Source of the DNA: an uncultured Chitinophagales bacterium
GTDB taxonomy: Bacteria > Bacteroidota > Bacteroidia > Chitinophagales > JAHDHT01
DNA: 64,000 nt
Reading direction: 5' to 3'
Assembly: GCA_938023075.1 (NCBI GenBank)
Contig: CALHDG010000130.1
Location: 19,851 to 83,850, forward strand
Shown here: piece after piece, positions 26,717 through 35,996 of the stretch
How the letters are laid out: every line of letters begins with the position of its first letter
Position numbering within the stretch: the stretch's first letter is position 1
Program-made: the position numbers and the translations under genes
Notes under the pieces: generated by a model
Database searches by the model: none
What the model saw: only the letters and a program-made list of their open reading frames with translations
Told to the model about the DNA's origin: nothing

Positions 26717-29062
26717 TTGCAAACCCGAAGTAAATATATAGTTAGCATAACCGCTGTTGTTTTTATTGTAGTCATCATCCTATTTGTGGTGCTACATCAT
26801 GCTTGTCCTTTAAAACTTGATATACCGCATTCAACTATTATTACTGATCAGCAAGGAAAGATGCTTCATGCCTATCTCTCTGCCGATGAAAAGTGGCGGA
26901 TGAAAACCGACCTGCACGAAATTTCTCCAACCTTAAAAAAAGCGATTATTCATAAGGAGGACAAATATTTTTATTATCACTTTGGCATTAATCCATTTGC
27001 CATTGTAAGAGCTTTGGGTAACAATCTTATAAAAGGCAAACGAACTAGTGGTGCTTCTACCATTACTATGCAAGTCGCACGTTTATTGAATCCTAAAGAG
27101 CGAACTTATCGTAATAAAATTATTGAAATGTTTCGCGCCCTTCAATTGGAGTTAGGGTTTAGTAAAGATGAAATTTTACAATTGTACTTAAACTTAGTGC
27201 CTTATGGTGGCAATATTGAAGGGGTAAAAGCCGCTGCTCATATTTATTGCAACAAAGCACCTAATCATTTAAGTTTGGCTGAAATTACTATTTTATCCAT
27301 CATACCCAACAGACCAACAAGTTTACAGCCGGGCAAAAACGATGATTTTTTAATAAAAGAACGCGACAAATGGTTGAGGCGTTTTAAAGCCGATCATTTG
27401 TTTGATGAAGACTTTATTCAAGATGCCATAGATGAAGGATTTTTGGCGCAACGCTTTCCTATTCCTCGCCATGCCCCTCATTTTAGTCGTAAATTGAATG
27501 CAGAAAATAATAAAACATCTCAACAAAAACCATATATCACATCAAATAAAGCAGCCCATATAAAAAGCACATTAGATTTACAAGTACAACTACCTGTTGA
27601 AGACATCGTTCAAAATTATACACGCCGGTTAAATAGTTATCATATACATAACACAGCTGTTTTAGTTATTGACAATGCTACTGCTGAGGTAAGGGCTTAT
27701 GTAGGAAGTTCCAATTTTTATAATGATAACGACGGTGGTCAAGTAGATGGCGTTCAAGCAATCCGTTCGCCGGGCAGTACTTTAAAACCACTAATTTATG
27801 CACAAGGTTTTGATGCAGGGTTAATTAGCCCCAAACTAAAAATTGCCGATTTACCGGTTGACTTTTCAGGTTATAGTCCAACCAATTACAGTGATACTTA
27901 TAATGGTATGGTTACCGTTGAACAAGCCTTACAACAGTCGTTAAATATACCGGCAGTTAAAGTGCTTAACAACATTGGTATACCAACTTTAATGGAACAA
28001 TTTAAAGCGATGCATTTTCAACAACTATTAAAAGATGAAAAAAAGTTAGGTCTATCTTTAGCTCTCGGAGGTTGTGGTGTTAGTTTGTTTGAGTTGACCG
28101 CCATGTATACTGCTTTTGCTAATCAGGGCATTTACCGTCCGTTGCAATATATGCAGTCTGCCGATAAGGAATTGTTTGACTATGAAATGGTGAGTCCTTC
28201 TGCTGCTTTTTTGATCACAGAAATTTTGACCGATTTAAACCGACCAGATTTTAGCAACAACTTAGGCAACATTGCCAACTTGCCTAAAATTGCCTGGAAA
28301 ACCGGCACCTCATATGGTAGAAAAGATGCTTGGAGTATTGGCTATAACAAAGCCTATACCGTTGGTGTTTGGGTGGGTAACTTTTCTGCAAAAGGTGTAC
28401 CCGAATTGACTGGGGCAGATATGGCAACACCTTTATTATTTAGTGTATTTAAACAAATTGCCAAGCGTAATGACGAATGGAATTTTCCAACTGCTGAGTT
28501 AAAACACACCTGGGTTTGTAGCGAGACCGGTTTACTACCTGCCGCAACTTGTGACCATCAAATCTTAGATTTTCATTTGCCTTTAATTACCCAACATAGG
28601 GTTTGCAATCATTTAATTGATGTTGCGGTTAATCATCAAGAAGACCTTAGTTATTGTAAACATTGTTTACCCAAAGCAGCTCAATTTAAAACAAAAACTT
28701 ACCAAAATTATAGTCCTGAACAGTTGGCTTTTCATGAAAACTCTAGTCAGCCTTATGATAAAATACCCTTACACAACCCACAATGTGAACGCTTTTATGC
28801 GGATGAACAGCTTAAAATTGTATCACCTAAAGCCAATATCAATTATTACTTTTTAAAAGATGATAATGAAGAAATTTTGTTAGAAAGCCATCTTGCTGCC
28901 GATGTACAACAGGTGTATTGGTATATTAATGATGCCTATTACACTGCTGCAAAAAGAGATAAGCCTACCTTTTTTAAACCCATAGCCGGTAAAAATAAAA
29001 TTACCTGCGTAGATGATAAAGGCAGGAAAAGCAGTTTGTTTATTGAGGTTAGTTATTTGTGA
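26717..29062 (+). CDS. pbpC: Penicillin-binding protein 1C
   Basis: This is a bifunctional peptidoglycan synthase of 781 residues. After a membrane helix (about 9-28) comes the GT51 transglycosylase domain with catalytic Glu81 in HKEDKYFYYHFGINPFAI and the motif RTSGASTITMQVARLL. The transpeptidase domain follows with RSPGSTLKP (Ser354, Lys357) and KTGTS (from K528). The last 90 residues form the BiPBP_C-type tail typical of PBP1C. A Cys/His-rich stretch (CDHQILDF ... CKHCLP) precedes it, as in the family. The start is TTG at 26717, which preserves the anchor helix. Confidence 0.94.
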   Translation: MQTRSKYIVSITAVVFIVVIILFVVLHHACPLKLDIPHSTIITDQQGKMLHAYLSADEKWRMKTDLHEISPTLKKAIIHKEDKYFYYHFGINPFAIVRALGNNLIKGKRTSGASTITMQVARLLNPKERTYRNKIIEMFRALQLELGFSKDEILQLYLNLVPYGGNIEGVKAAAHIYCNKAPNHLSLAEITILSIIPNRPTSLQPGKNDDFLIKERDKWLRRFKADHLFDEDFIQDAIDEGFLAQRFPIPRHAPHFSRKLNAENNKTSQQKPYITSNKAAHIKSTLDLQVQLPVEDIVQNYTRRLNSYHIHNTAVLVIDNATAEVRAYVGSSNFYNDNDGGQVDGVQAIRSPGSTLKPLIYAQGFDAGLISPKLKIADLPVDFSGYSPTNYSDTYNGMVTVEQALQQSLNIPAVKVLNNIGIPTLMEQFKAMHFQQLLKDEKKLGLSLALGGCGVSLFELTAMYTAFANQGIYRPLQYMQSADKELFDYEMVSPSAAFLITEILTDLNRPDFSNNLGNIANLPKIAWKTGTSYGRKDAWSIGYNKAYTVGVWVGNFSAKGVPELTGADMATPLLFSVFKQIAKRNDEWNFPTAELKHTWVCSETGLLPAATCDHQILDFHLPLITQHRVCNHLIDVAVNHQEDLSYCKHCLPKAAQFKTKTYQNYSPEQLAFHENSSQPYDKIPLHNPQCERFYADEQLKIVSPKANINYYFLKDDNEEILLESHLAADVQQVYWYINDAYYTAAKRDKPTFFKPIAGKNKITCVDDKGRKSSLFIEVSYL

Positions 29063-29094
29063 TCTTTTCATAAAAAGAACATAAATCATTAATG

Positions 29095-29124
29095 TTGAAC
29101 TTTTGAATAAAAATGATATATTTA
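29095..29124 (+). promoter_or_regulatory. Bacteroidota-type promoter of the B3/4-methyltransferase cassette
   Basis: TTG (29095-29097), a 19-bp spacer and TATATTTA (29117-29124) match the TTG-N19-TAnnTTTG promoter pattern of this phylum with one change in the last base. The predicted start would leave a leader of about 45 nt before the ATG at 29178. This gives the two-gene cassette its own transcription start. Confidence 0.5.
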
Positions 29125-29177
29125 CCTTTAATTAAATGTATAAATTCAAATATTTATTAATGATTTAACTATAACAA

Positions 29178-29840
29178 ATGAAAAATATTAAAATTGAAGA
29201 TTCATTTAGGAAAGTCATTCCTACTGTGAGACTTGGTGTAATGCAAGGCAAAGTTATTTTCGAGAAAAAAAATGAAGACTTATGGTTAGAAATAAACAAC
29301 TACACAAACAGCCTTTTCCTAGAAATGACTAAAGAAGAAATTAAATTAATTCCAAGAATTAGTGACTCAAGATTGGCTTATAAAAAACTTGGTAAAAAGT
29401 CAAGTGATGGATATGACATTTCATCAGAGGCACTTTTAAAAAGAGTATTTTCAGGCAAAAATCTATTCAATATTAATAACATTGTTGATACATCTCAACT
29501 TCTTTCAATAATGAGCAGGCTATCAATAGGAATATACGATTTAGACAAAATTGAAGGCGATATAACATTTAAAATTGGTAGTAATGAAGACACCTATAAA
29601 TCATTAGGTAAAGGAATGCTAAAGTCAGAGAAATTGCCGATTCTCGTCGACCAAACCGGAGGATTCGGTAGTCCCACCTCAGATTCTGTAAGAACTTGTA
29701 TTAGTGAAAATACTAAAAGAGTAATTATGATTATGATGGTATTTTCTGTAATAAATTTGGATAATATACTTACTATTAGCAAAAATTACTATAAGCGATA
29801 CGCAAATTTATTGGAAGGACAAATAGACATAATCCAATGA
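29178..29840 (+). CDS. Stand-alone B3/4-domain protein
   Basis: The 220-residue cytoplasmic protein carries the motif DQTGGFGSPTSDSVRTCISE near residue 155-175. This is the hallmark of the B3/4 domain, best known as the editing domain of the phenylalanyl-tRNA synthetase beta subunit and also found in free-standing proteins. The N-terminal half (FRKVIPTVRLGVMQGKVIFE, then SRLAYKKLGKKSSDGYDISSEALLKRV) fits the same fold. It may hydrolyse a mis-made aminoacyl ester or recognise an amino acid; the substrate is unknown. It overlaps the methyltransferase gene by 4 bp (ATGA) and is unusually AT-rich, like its partner. Confidence 0.8.
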   Translation: MKNIKIEDSFRKVIPTVRLGVMQGKVIFEKKNEDLWLEINNYTNSLFLEMTKEEIKLIPRISDSRLAYKKLGKKSSDGYDISSEALLKRVFSGKNLFNINNIVDTSQLLSIMSRLSIGIYDLDKIEGDITFKIGSNEDTYKSLGKGMLKSEKLPILVDQTGGFGSPTSDSVRTCISENTKRVIMIMMVFSVINLDNILTISKNYYKRYANLLEGQIDIIQ

Positions 29841-31495
29841 CGACATTTAATGAAAAGAATGATTTGAAAATCTTACTGTCCCAAAGCTTAACTGCAACAG
29901 TTATAAAACTTGGGTCTATTACAAACAACACTAATTTTTATAAAGAATATAAATTCCTTCAAAAAGAATTTGTAAATCTCGAGTTAGAACTAATAAAAGA
30001 AAAAATTGATAGAGAGTCTTATGAAAATTTTTTTGATAATTTAAGAATTAAAGTGTTAGATTTAATTGAAAAGCTTCCAATTGGAATTTTAAGATCAAAT
30101 TTATATTTGAATGAAGTTGGATTAGATGATATAAAAAGAAAGTTTGAAAACAATTTGGTAGAACTTGGGTTGCTAAGCAATATTAAATTATATGGAAAAG
30201 ACCTTGCATTAGAAAGCTATATAAATGGTATAAAAAAATGCAATAAAAGATTTCTCACTACAAGTTTTTTAGATTCCAATTTCTGGTATGACGAAAATTG
30301 GAATATAGTTCATGAGAATAATCAACTTCAGACAAGAATATCAAATTCAAAAGACCCAGAGAGCGGTCTGTATAGATTGTTTATAATTCCTGAAAGCATT
30401 TCATCATACATTAGTAAACGAGTTGATTTTGCCTTATCTCAAGAAAAAGTTGGTAATGAAAAACCTTTAAAGCGAATTATGGATAGTAAGGAAAATCTGT
30501 CAAATTTTGTTGATAAAATAGAAATGAAAATTATTGAGGAGAATGAAATTCCAAAAAGCTTTAGAGATTTACATGGTTTAATTGGAAAAAGAGAATTAGC
30601 ATTGTATGATGATTTTCGTTTTGACCAATTCAATCTAAATGAGAATAGACAAATTGAAGATATTGAAATATGTACGAAATTTGACGAAAAATTTTATACA
30701 AAAAAAGAACATTTTAATAAAAATTTCAAAAAAGTTTGGGAATCGGCATCAGCAGTATCTGTTAAGGAATATATAAAAATGATTAACGAAGAAATTGCAG
30801 AGCAAAAAACAGAAAAGATTGATTATGAATCAAATTGGTTGTTAAAATATGATGCTTATGTTGCCAATGACAATCATATACTAACTTCTGAAATAGGATC
30901 TGTAACTTCATATTTGGAAGTATATTTAAAAGCATATTGTAATGGGAAGCCATTTAAGAACTACTTAGACATAGGAGTCTGCACAGGAAGATACCCTATT
31001 GCATTAAGAAATGGAAAATTAGTGAAAAATATTTTAACTGTCGACTCCGATTCAGATGTTGAAATATTTATGAATACCTATCGAAAAGATATTCCTTTTA
31101 TTAGACACGACATTAGACATAGTGATATACGTAATATGATAAAAAAGAAGTTTGACCTGATTACATGTATGCTTGGAACAATCTGTCATTTTGGATTAAA
31201 TATAAAAAAAGATAAATATGCAAATAAAACAGGGCTTGAAAAAGCTTTAATAAATATCGATCATCTTTTAAATATAGATGGTCTTTTAATTATTTCGTCT
31301 TGGCAAGACTGGGATGTTTTAAAGAATGGCAAGTTAAAACTATATTCTGATAACCAAATTTCAATTTTAAAGGAAAACAATCCCAGTCAAGAAAAGCTTA
31401 AAAAAATTTTAGATAATGGAAATAGTATGTATAGTTTCATTGACAAACTATATGATCCATTTTTTGATATTTATGTAATAAAAAAAATTAAATAG
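29837..31495 (+). CDS. Multidomain protein with C-terminal SAM-methyltransferase
   Basis: The 552-residue protein is encoded in very AT-rich DNA and coupled to the B3/4 gene. Residues 1-130 are helical and charged. Residues 140-310 form an alpha/beta region (RLFIIPESISSYIS ... KRELALYDDFRFDQF ... FKKVWESA) that weakly recalls non-catalytic PLD-like sensor domains. From about 370 a class I methyltransferase fold is clear: motif I YLDIGVCTGRYPIAL (376-390), an acidic strand end TVDSDSD (401-407), HDIRHSD, and FDLITCMLGTICHFGLN. The substrate is unknown. Base composition and operon with B3/4 suggest horizontal acquisition as a unit. Confidence 0.72.
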   Translation: MTTFNEKNDLKILLSQSLTATVIKLGSITNNTNFYKEYKFLQKEFVNLELELIKEKIDRESYENFFDNLRIKVLDLIEKLPIGILRSNLYLNEVGLDDIKRKFENNLVELGLLSNIKLYGKDLALESYINGIKKCNKRFLTTSFLDSNFWYDENWNIVHENNQLQTRISNSKDPESGLYRLFIIPESISSYISKRVDFALSQEKVGNEKPLKRIMDSKENLSNFVDKIEMKIIEENEIPKSFRDLHGLIGKRELALYDDFRFDQFNLNENRQIEDIEICTKFDEKFYTKKEHFNKNFKKVWESASAVSVKEYIKMINEEIAEQKTEKIDYESNWLLKYDAYVANDNHILTSEIGSVTSYLEVYLKAYCNGKPFKNYLDIGVCTGRYPIALRNGKLVKNILTVDSDSDVEIFMNTYRKDIPFIRHDIRHSDIRNMIKKKFDLITCMLGTICHFGLNIKKDKYANKTGLEKALINIDHLLNIDGLLIISSWQDWDVLKNGKLKLYSDNQISILKENNPSQEKLKKILDNGNSMYSFIDKLYDPFFDIYVIKKIK

Positions 31496-31594
31496 GTTAA
31501 ACAAAATCGAACAATTTCTATTTAGCTTTTAATGAACTATTTACTTAAAGCAATTCACTTTGTATAGAACTTAGTTCAAAGTTACGTTGCTTAT

Positions 31595-31602
31595 TATCTT
31601 TG
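31595..31602 (+). promoter_or_regulatory. TAnnTTTG -7 box of the acyl-CoA ligase gene
   Basis: TATCTTTG is an exact match to the Bacteroidota -7 consensus, 44 bp upstream of the ATG at 31647. The -33 region is not convincing. Confidence 0.4.
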
Positions 31603-31646
31603 TTATTTAAAACAATATCCGTATTTTTATTCCAATCAAGTTGCAT

Positions 31647-33377
31647 ATGAATTTTAGTCGATTATTTGATTTACCGGATTACCAAAGGCAGGTTAATGCC
31701 TTAGACGATATGCTGGCTTCAAAGCAAAACGGCAAATGGACAAAGTATGCTACTAAGCAGGTTATCAACACTGTCAATCAGTTGAGTATTGCCTTATTGG
31801 AAATCAATATTCAGCCAGGCGATATGATTGCCTTAGTTAGCGATGGCAGACCGGAGTGGAATATCATTGATTTTGCGATTCAACAAACCGGTGCGATTGT
31901 GGTGCCTATTTATCCGACAATTTCGGTTAGTGAGTATAGCTATATTTTTAAGGATGCCAATATTAAATATGCCTTTGTTGAAACTGCAGATTTATTTAAC
32001 AAAATAAAAACTGTAGGTGCAGATTGTAGTTCATTAGTAGATATTTTTACAATTGAACCGATAAAAGATGCCAAACATTGGAAGACCTTAATCAATACAC
32101 AGATAGACAAAAACGATTTAAGTTTATTAGAAGGTAGAAAAGGTACAATTAAAGCCAATGACTTGGCAACTATTTTATATACTTCTGGCACTACCGGCAA
32201 CCCTAAAGGGGTAATGCTGTCGCATCAAAATATTATTAGTAATATTAAAGCAACTATTTCTATAGTACCTTTTGAGTTAGGTCAGCGGGCGTTTAGTTTT
32301 TTACCACTTTCGCATATATTTGAACGAATGGTGACTTACTGTTACATGGCTGCGGGTTCACCTATTTATTATGCAACTAATTTAGATAGTATTGGAGAAG
32401 AATTGAAAGAAGTAAAACCGTTCTTTTTTTCCGCAGTACCCCGTTTGTTAGAAAAAGTATATGAATCGATTTTAACGAAGGGAGAAAGCCTGACCGGTTT
32501 TAAAAAAACCTTATTTGATTGGTCGATTAAACTAGCCAATAACTACACCGAGCAAGATGAAAACAGCTTACAGTTAAAAATAGCAAGATGGCTAGTTTTT
32601 AAAAAGTGGAAAGATGCATTAGGCGGCAATGTACTTGGTATTGTTACGGGGGCTGCCGCCCTTAATCCGGTATTGGGTAAAATATTTACGGCAGCCGGCA
32701 TTGTTATTAGAGAGGGTTATGGTTTAACAGAAACTGCACCGGTAATATCTAGTAACCGCTTTGAGCCCGGTGGTTTTAAATTTGGAACGGTTGGTTTACC
32801 AATTCCGGGTGTAGAAGTTAAGTTGGCAGATGATGGGGAAATTTGCATTAAAGGGCCTAATGTGATGTTGGGTTATTACAACTTACCGGAAGAAACGAGT
32901 AAAGCCATTGATGAGGAAGGTTGGTTTCATACCGGCGACATTGGTTGTTGGGAAGATAATCGTTTTTTAAAAATAACGGACCGGAAGAAAGCACTCTTTA
33001 AAACATCGGGTGGCAAATATGTGGCACCGCAAGTAATAGAAAACAAGTTAAAGGAGTCGCCTTTAATTGAACAAGTGATGGTGTTGGGCAACAACCGTAA
33101 ATTTGTATCAGCTTTAATTGTGCCTAATAAAAAATTGTTACACTCCAACTTTTCAAATGATGCGCGTGTAATTAAAAACATCGATGTCCGTGAAAAAATA
33201 GAGGCAGTTATTGAAGAAAAAAATGCATTTTTTGGTCAAACAGAAAAGGTTAAAAAATTTGTTATATTAAACAATGAATGGACGATTGACTCTGGTGAAT
33301 TGACACCTTCGATGAAAGTAAAACGAAAAATAGTTGCTGAAAACAATAAGTATATAATAGAGGGGATGTACGAATAA
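31647..33377 (+). CDS. Long-chain fatty acid-CoA ligase (AMP-binding)
   Basis: The protein activates fatty acids to acyl-CoA through an acyl-AMP. It has about 576 residues. The AMP-binding P-loop ILYTSGTTGNPKGVMLSH, the GYGLTETAPVISS motif, the WFHTGDIGCWED signature and KTSGGKYVAPQVIE are all standard for the FadD15-like family. The ORF track starts at TTG 31641, but ATG 31647 (MNFSRLF) is the more likely start. It is followed 27 bp later by a small coiled protein. Confidence 0.93.
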   Translation: MNFSRLFDLPDYQRQVNALDDMLASKQNGKWTKYATKQVINTVNQLSIALLEINIQPGDMIALVSDGRPEWNIIDFAIQQTGAIVVPIYPTISVSEYSYIFKDANIKYAFVETADLFNKIKTVGADCSSLVDIFTIEPIKDAKHWKTLINTQIDKNDLSLLEGRKGTIKANDLATILYTSGTTGNPKGVMLSHQNIISNIKATISIVPFELGQRAFSFLPLSHIFERMVTYCYMAAGSPIYYATNLDSIGEELKEVKPFFFSAVPRLLEKVYESILTKGESLTGFKKTLFDWSIKLANNYTEQDENSLQLKIARWLVFKKWKDALGGNVLGIVTGAAALNPVLGKIFTAAGIVIREGYGLTETAPVISSNRFEPGGFKFGTVGLPIPGVEVKLADDGEICIKGPNVMLGYYNLPEETSKAIDEEGWFHTGDIGCWEDNRFLKITDRKKALFKTSGGKYVAPQVIENKLKESPLIEQVMVLGNNRKFVSALIVPNKKLLHSNFSNDARVIKNIDVREKIEAVIEEKNAFFGQTEKVKKFVILNNEWTIDSGELTPSMKVKRKIVAENNKYIIEGMYE

Positions 33378-33404
33378 TAATTATTAATTTTGGCATTTTG
33401 AATT

Positions 33405-33590
33405 ATGAGTGAGGAATTACAAGAATTACAAAAAGAACTCTGGAGAACCTATCAGATTGTGAAAAGTATTAATGCGGTAGCAGAAACCCGTGCTTTGGAA
33501 GAAGAAGAAAAGGATAAACTTCATTTTTTAATTAAGCAAATACGATCGATACAAGCTGAGATTAAAGAAGAGAAAGCGAAATTAAATTAA
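33405..33590 (+). CDS. Small coiled-coil protein
   Basis: The 61-residue, highly charged protein (MSEELQELQKELWRTYQIVK, then EEEEKDKLHFLIKQIRSIQ) is probably one helical hairpin. It follows the acyl-CoA ligase by 27 bp on the same strand, and its 3' end overlaps the convergent 178-residue gene by 9 bp. The family is unknown. The composition makes a chance ORF less likely. Confidence 0.55.
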   Translation: MSEELQELQKELWRTYQIVKSINAVAETRALEEEEKDKLHFLIKQIRSIQAEIKEEKAKLN

Positions 33591-34118
33591 TACACGGGGT
33601 CTTACTTTAAATAATTCTTCTAAATCAGGCGGTACTCCACCTAAAAAGTCGGTAAAATCGTCAAAATTATCTCTTGTTTTTTTAGAGATGAGATCTTGCA
33701 TGTTTTCAATGATTTGCGTTGATACACAAACAGGCGGCATGCTTGAACTTATTTTATTACCCCTAAAATAGGCGATTATATTACAGCTTTCATAACTAAT
33801 ATAAGGTTGTTTTTGGCTTAATGCTTTTTTAATATTCTCAATATTTAAATCTAAGTATTTGTCAATTACCTGAAAACCTTTGTTCATTTCGCCTTGCTGA
33901 AAATTTTGCATTTTTTCCATTGATTCTTCGGAAATTTCTTTGTATAACTGCTCAATACAATATTGACAAATGGCAAATTCGTGCAGCACATCATTTGGTA
34001 TACAAACCTTTTCAACCAAGTATTCAATAGAACTATCTAACAAAAAACGGTCGCATTTTGAGCAATTGGAAAAAGGTAAATCTTTAACTGTATTATAAAA
34101 AACGGGGGGAATATCCAT
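33582..34118 (-). CDS. Hypothetical protein with zinc-ribbon-like cysteines
   Basis: The 178-residue soluble protein has NCSKCDRFLLDSS (C19, C22) and FAICQYCIEQLYKEI (C51, C54). Two CxxC knuckles about 30 residues apart could bind zinc. The middle is helical and charged, and the end has FTDFLGGVPPDLEELFKVRP. I do not recognise the family. It converges on the small coiled protein with a 9-bp overlap; the MITE copy 2 lies about 70 bp upstream. Confidence 0.7.
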   Translation of the reverse strand: MDIPPVFYNTVKDLPFSNCSKCDRFLLDSSIEYLVEKVCIPNDVLHEFAICQYCIEQLYKEISEESMEKMQNFQQGEMNKGFQVIDKYLDLNIENIKKALSQKQPYISYESCNIIAYFRGNKISSSMPPVCVSTQIIENMQDLISKKTRDNFDDFTDFLGGVPPDLEELFKVRPRVLI

Positions 34119-34188
34119 TAAATTTCAATCTTATCTTTAATCAAAAATACTATTTTTATTGATAAAAGATAATTAGAGTAGCAAAAGT

Positions 34189-34419
34189 TAATTACTTAAG
34201 TTTCGGTAGTAAAATAATTGCTGTTCCAATGGAACCTGTTCCATTGTGTTAACAAAAGCATGGCAACTTTACTACAACAAGTGAACAGGTTCACTTGGAT
34301 GATTTTATGCTTTATATGTTGAATTATTCTTTAACCTTATTGTGTACTTCAATTTCCGTAAATAATTTATATTCAAGTTACTATTAAATAAATTCTACTA
34401 CCGAAACTTAAGTTAATTA
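34189..34419 (-). mobile_element. MITE-like element, copy 2 (inverted)
   Basis: The element is about 231 bp with terminal inverted repeats TTAATTACTTAAGTTTCGGT and TACCGAAACTTAAGTTAATT. It is the same element as 10356-10588 in the opposite orientation, with the same internal palindromes GTTCCAATGGAAC and CAAGTGAAC-AG-GTTCACTTG. It has no ORF. Its right end extends into the LRR gene, whose TAA stop lies inside the terminal repeat. Confidence 0.85.
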
Positions 34420-35705
34420 CAACTATTCTCTATTGGTTCAGTTACAATTTCTTCAATTACTTCATCTACAATTTCGGCAGAGAAATTGGCACTTTTTTTT
34501 ACATCAAAACCATTAGTTAAAGTGATGGCATTAACGGCTTTAAAAACCACCTTTGACGAGAAAAAGATAAAACTGTTCGATTCAATTTCGAAATTGGAAT
34601 TAAATGTTTTTGTACCGGTTATAGTTCGATTATTAATATATTGTACCTCAGGGTCGGGTGGTATTACTTCGGTATTACAGTCTTTGTAAATTTCATCAGC
34701 TGAATTGCAATTGGGTCCATTATTTACAATTTCGTGGTTTATTCTATCCTCAATAACATTGCAAACCATCGTGTTATTGCATATAGTTAATGCAGGATTA
34801 TCTATAATTATTAATTTCCACAAAGGAAAATGATTGACATTTTTAAAGCCCTTTATCGAGTTAAGTTGTTCATTCGATTCTAGCCTTAAAAACTTCCCAA
34901 TTTTTTTTAGATTGAACAAACCATCTACATTTTTAAGCCGTTTGTTTTCTATTATAGAAAAAGTTACGCTAACCAATTCTAAACTATTTAATCCACAAGC
35001 ATTAGAAAGTTTATTATTATAGTTGATACTTACACTGCCGTTAGATGTTTTTAGTTGATTTAATCCATCTAAATTTTCCATAGCATCATTATGGCTAACT
35101 TCTAAACTACCCACTTCTTTTAAGTTATCTAAGCCAATCAAATTTATCATATTGTTATTATAACGAATATTTACGGAGCCTTCTACAATTTGAAGATTGT
35201 CTAATCCTATACAATTTTGTAAACGCCTATTTTCATTAATGAACAATTTGCCGGTTAAGGAAGTTATTTTTTCTAATCCTTCAAAATTTCTAAATGAGGG
35301 GTTAATATCTACTTTTAAACCACCAATTTTTCGAAGACTTTTTAATGCTTTAAAGTTTTCAATTTTTTCATTTTTAAAAAGAAATAATTCTCCACCTATG
35401 GCTTCCAAATTTTCTAAACCTTTTAGTTCTACTAATTCGTTGCAATTTCTAATTTGTAAATTGCCACCCACCGATTTAATGTTTGAAAAAGGACTTAAAT
35501 TAGTTACGAAACTTTCAATAACCACATTACCTTCTATACGGGTACAATTAGGATTATCTGCTTTAAACTGATTTAATTCACCTTGAGACCTAAAAAAATG
35601 ATTGCCTTGTAAACAACTCTGAGCACCTACATTACTTATGCCAATAAATAATATAATAAAAGACAATATCAGTGTGTGTTTTAGCTTTCCACTTGACTTT
35701 TGCAA
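34413..35705 (-). CDS. Secreted leucine-rich-repeat (receptor-L-like) protein
   Basis: The 430-residue protein has a signal peptide (LSFIILFIGISNVGAQS). About ten irregular leucine-rich repeats of 22-24 residues follow, of the receptor-L-domain type (LKGLENLEAIGGELFLFKN, LDNLKEVGSLEVSHND, LNQLKTSNGSVSINYNN). A C-terminal module (NNRTITGTKTFNSNFEIESN ... AITLTNGFDVKKSANFSAEI) is common in secreted Bacteroidota proteins. No T9SS sorting domain follows; the reading frame ends in MITE sequence with ENSCN. The protein may bind ligands at the surface; its target is unknown. Confidence 0.82.
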   Translation of the reverse strand: MQKSSGKLKHTLILSFIILFIGISNVGAQSCLQGNHFFRSQGELNQFKADNPNCTRIEGNVVIESFVTNLSPFSNIKSVGGNLQIRNCNELVELKGLENLEAIGGELFLFKNEKIENFKALKSLRKIGGLKVDINPSFRNFEGLEKITSLTGKLFINENRRLQNCIGLDNLQIVEGSVNIRYNNNMINLIGLDNLKEVGSLEVSHNDAMENLDGLNQLKTSNGSVSINYNNKLSNACGLNSLELVSVTFSIIENKRLKNVDGLFNLKKIGKFLRLESNEQLNSIKGFKNVNHFPLWKLIIIDNPALTICNNTMVCNVIEDRINHEIVNNGPNCNSADEIYKDCNTEVIPPDPEVQYINNRTITGTKTFNSNFEIESNSFIFFSSKVVFKAVNAITLTNGFDVKKSANFSAEIVDEVIEEIVTEPIENSCN

Positions 35706-35996
35706 AATTGATTAATTAAAATGTTAAAAAATATGTGAATAGCCTGAGGTTGTAAAAATGGTTGGTTTATTCAACACAAGAATTAGATGAAATATAATTC
35801 CATCTCATCCATTATATTAATGAGCATTATTTGATATAAAATACAGTCTATAATTTTGTGAATAGATTATAGAGATACATTTTGATTACAAAGATACAAA
35901 AAAGATTGTAACAAATCTAAAATTAGTGATAATAAATGTATACACGTTAATAAAATCTGTTTTTAATCCTTTTTAAAACAGCTCATTTAACAAAGT

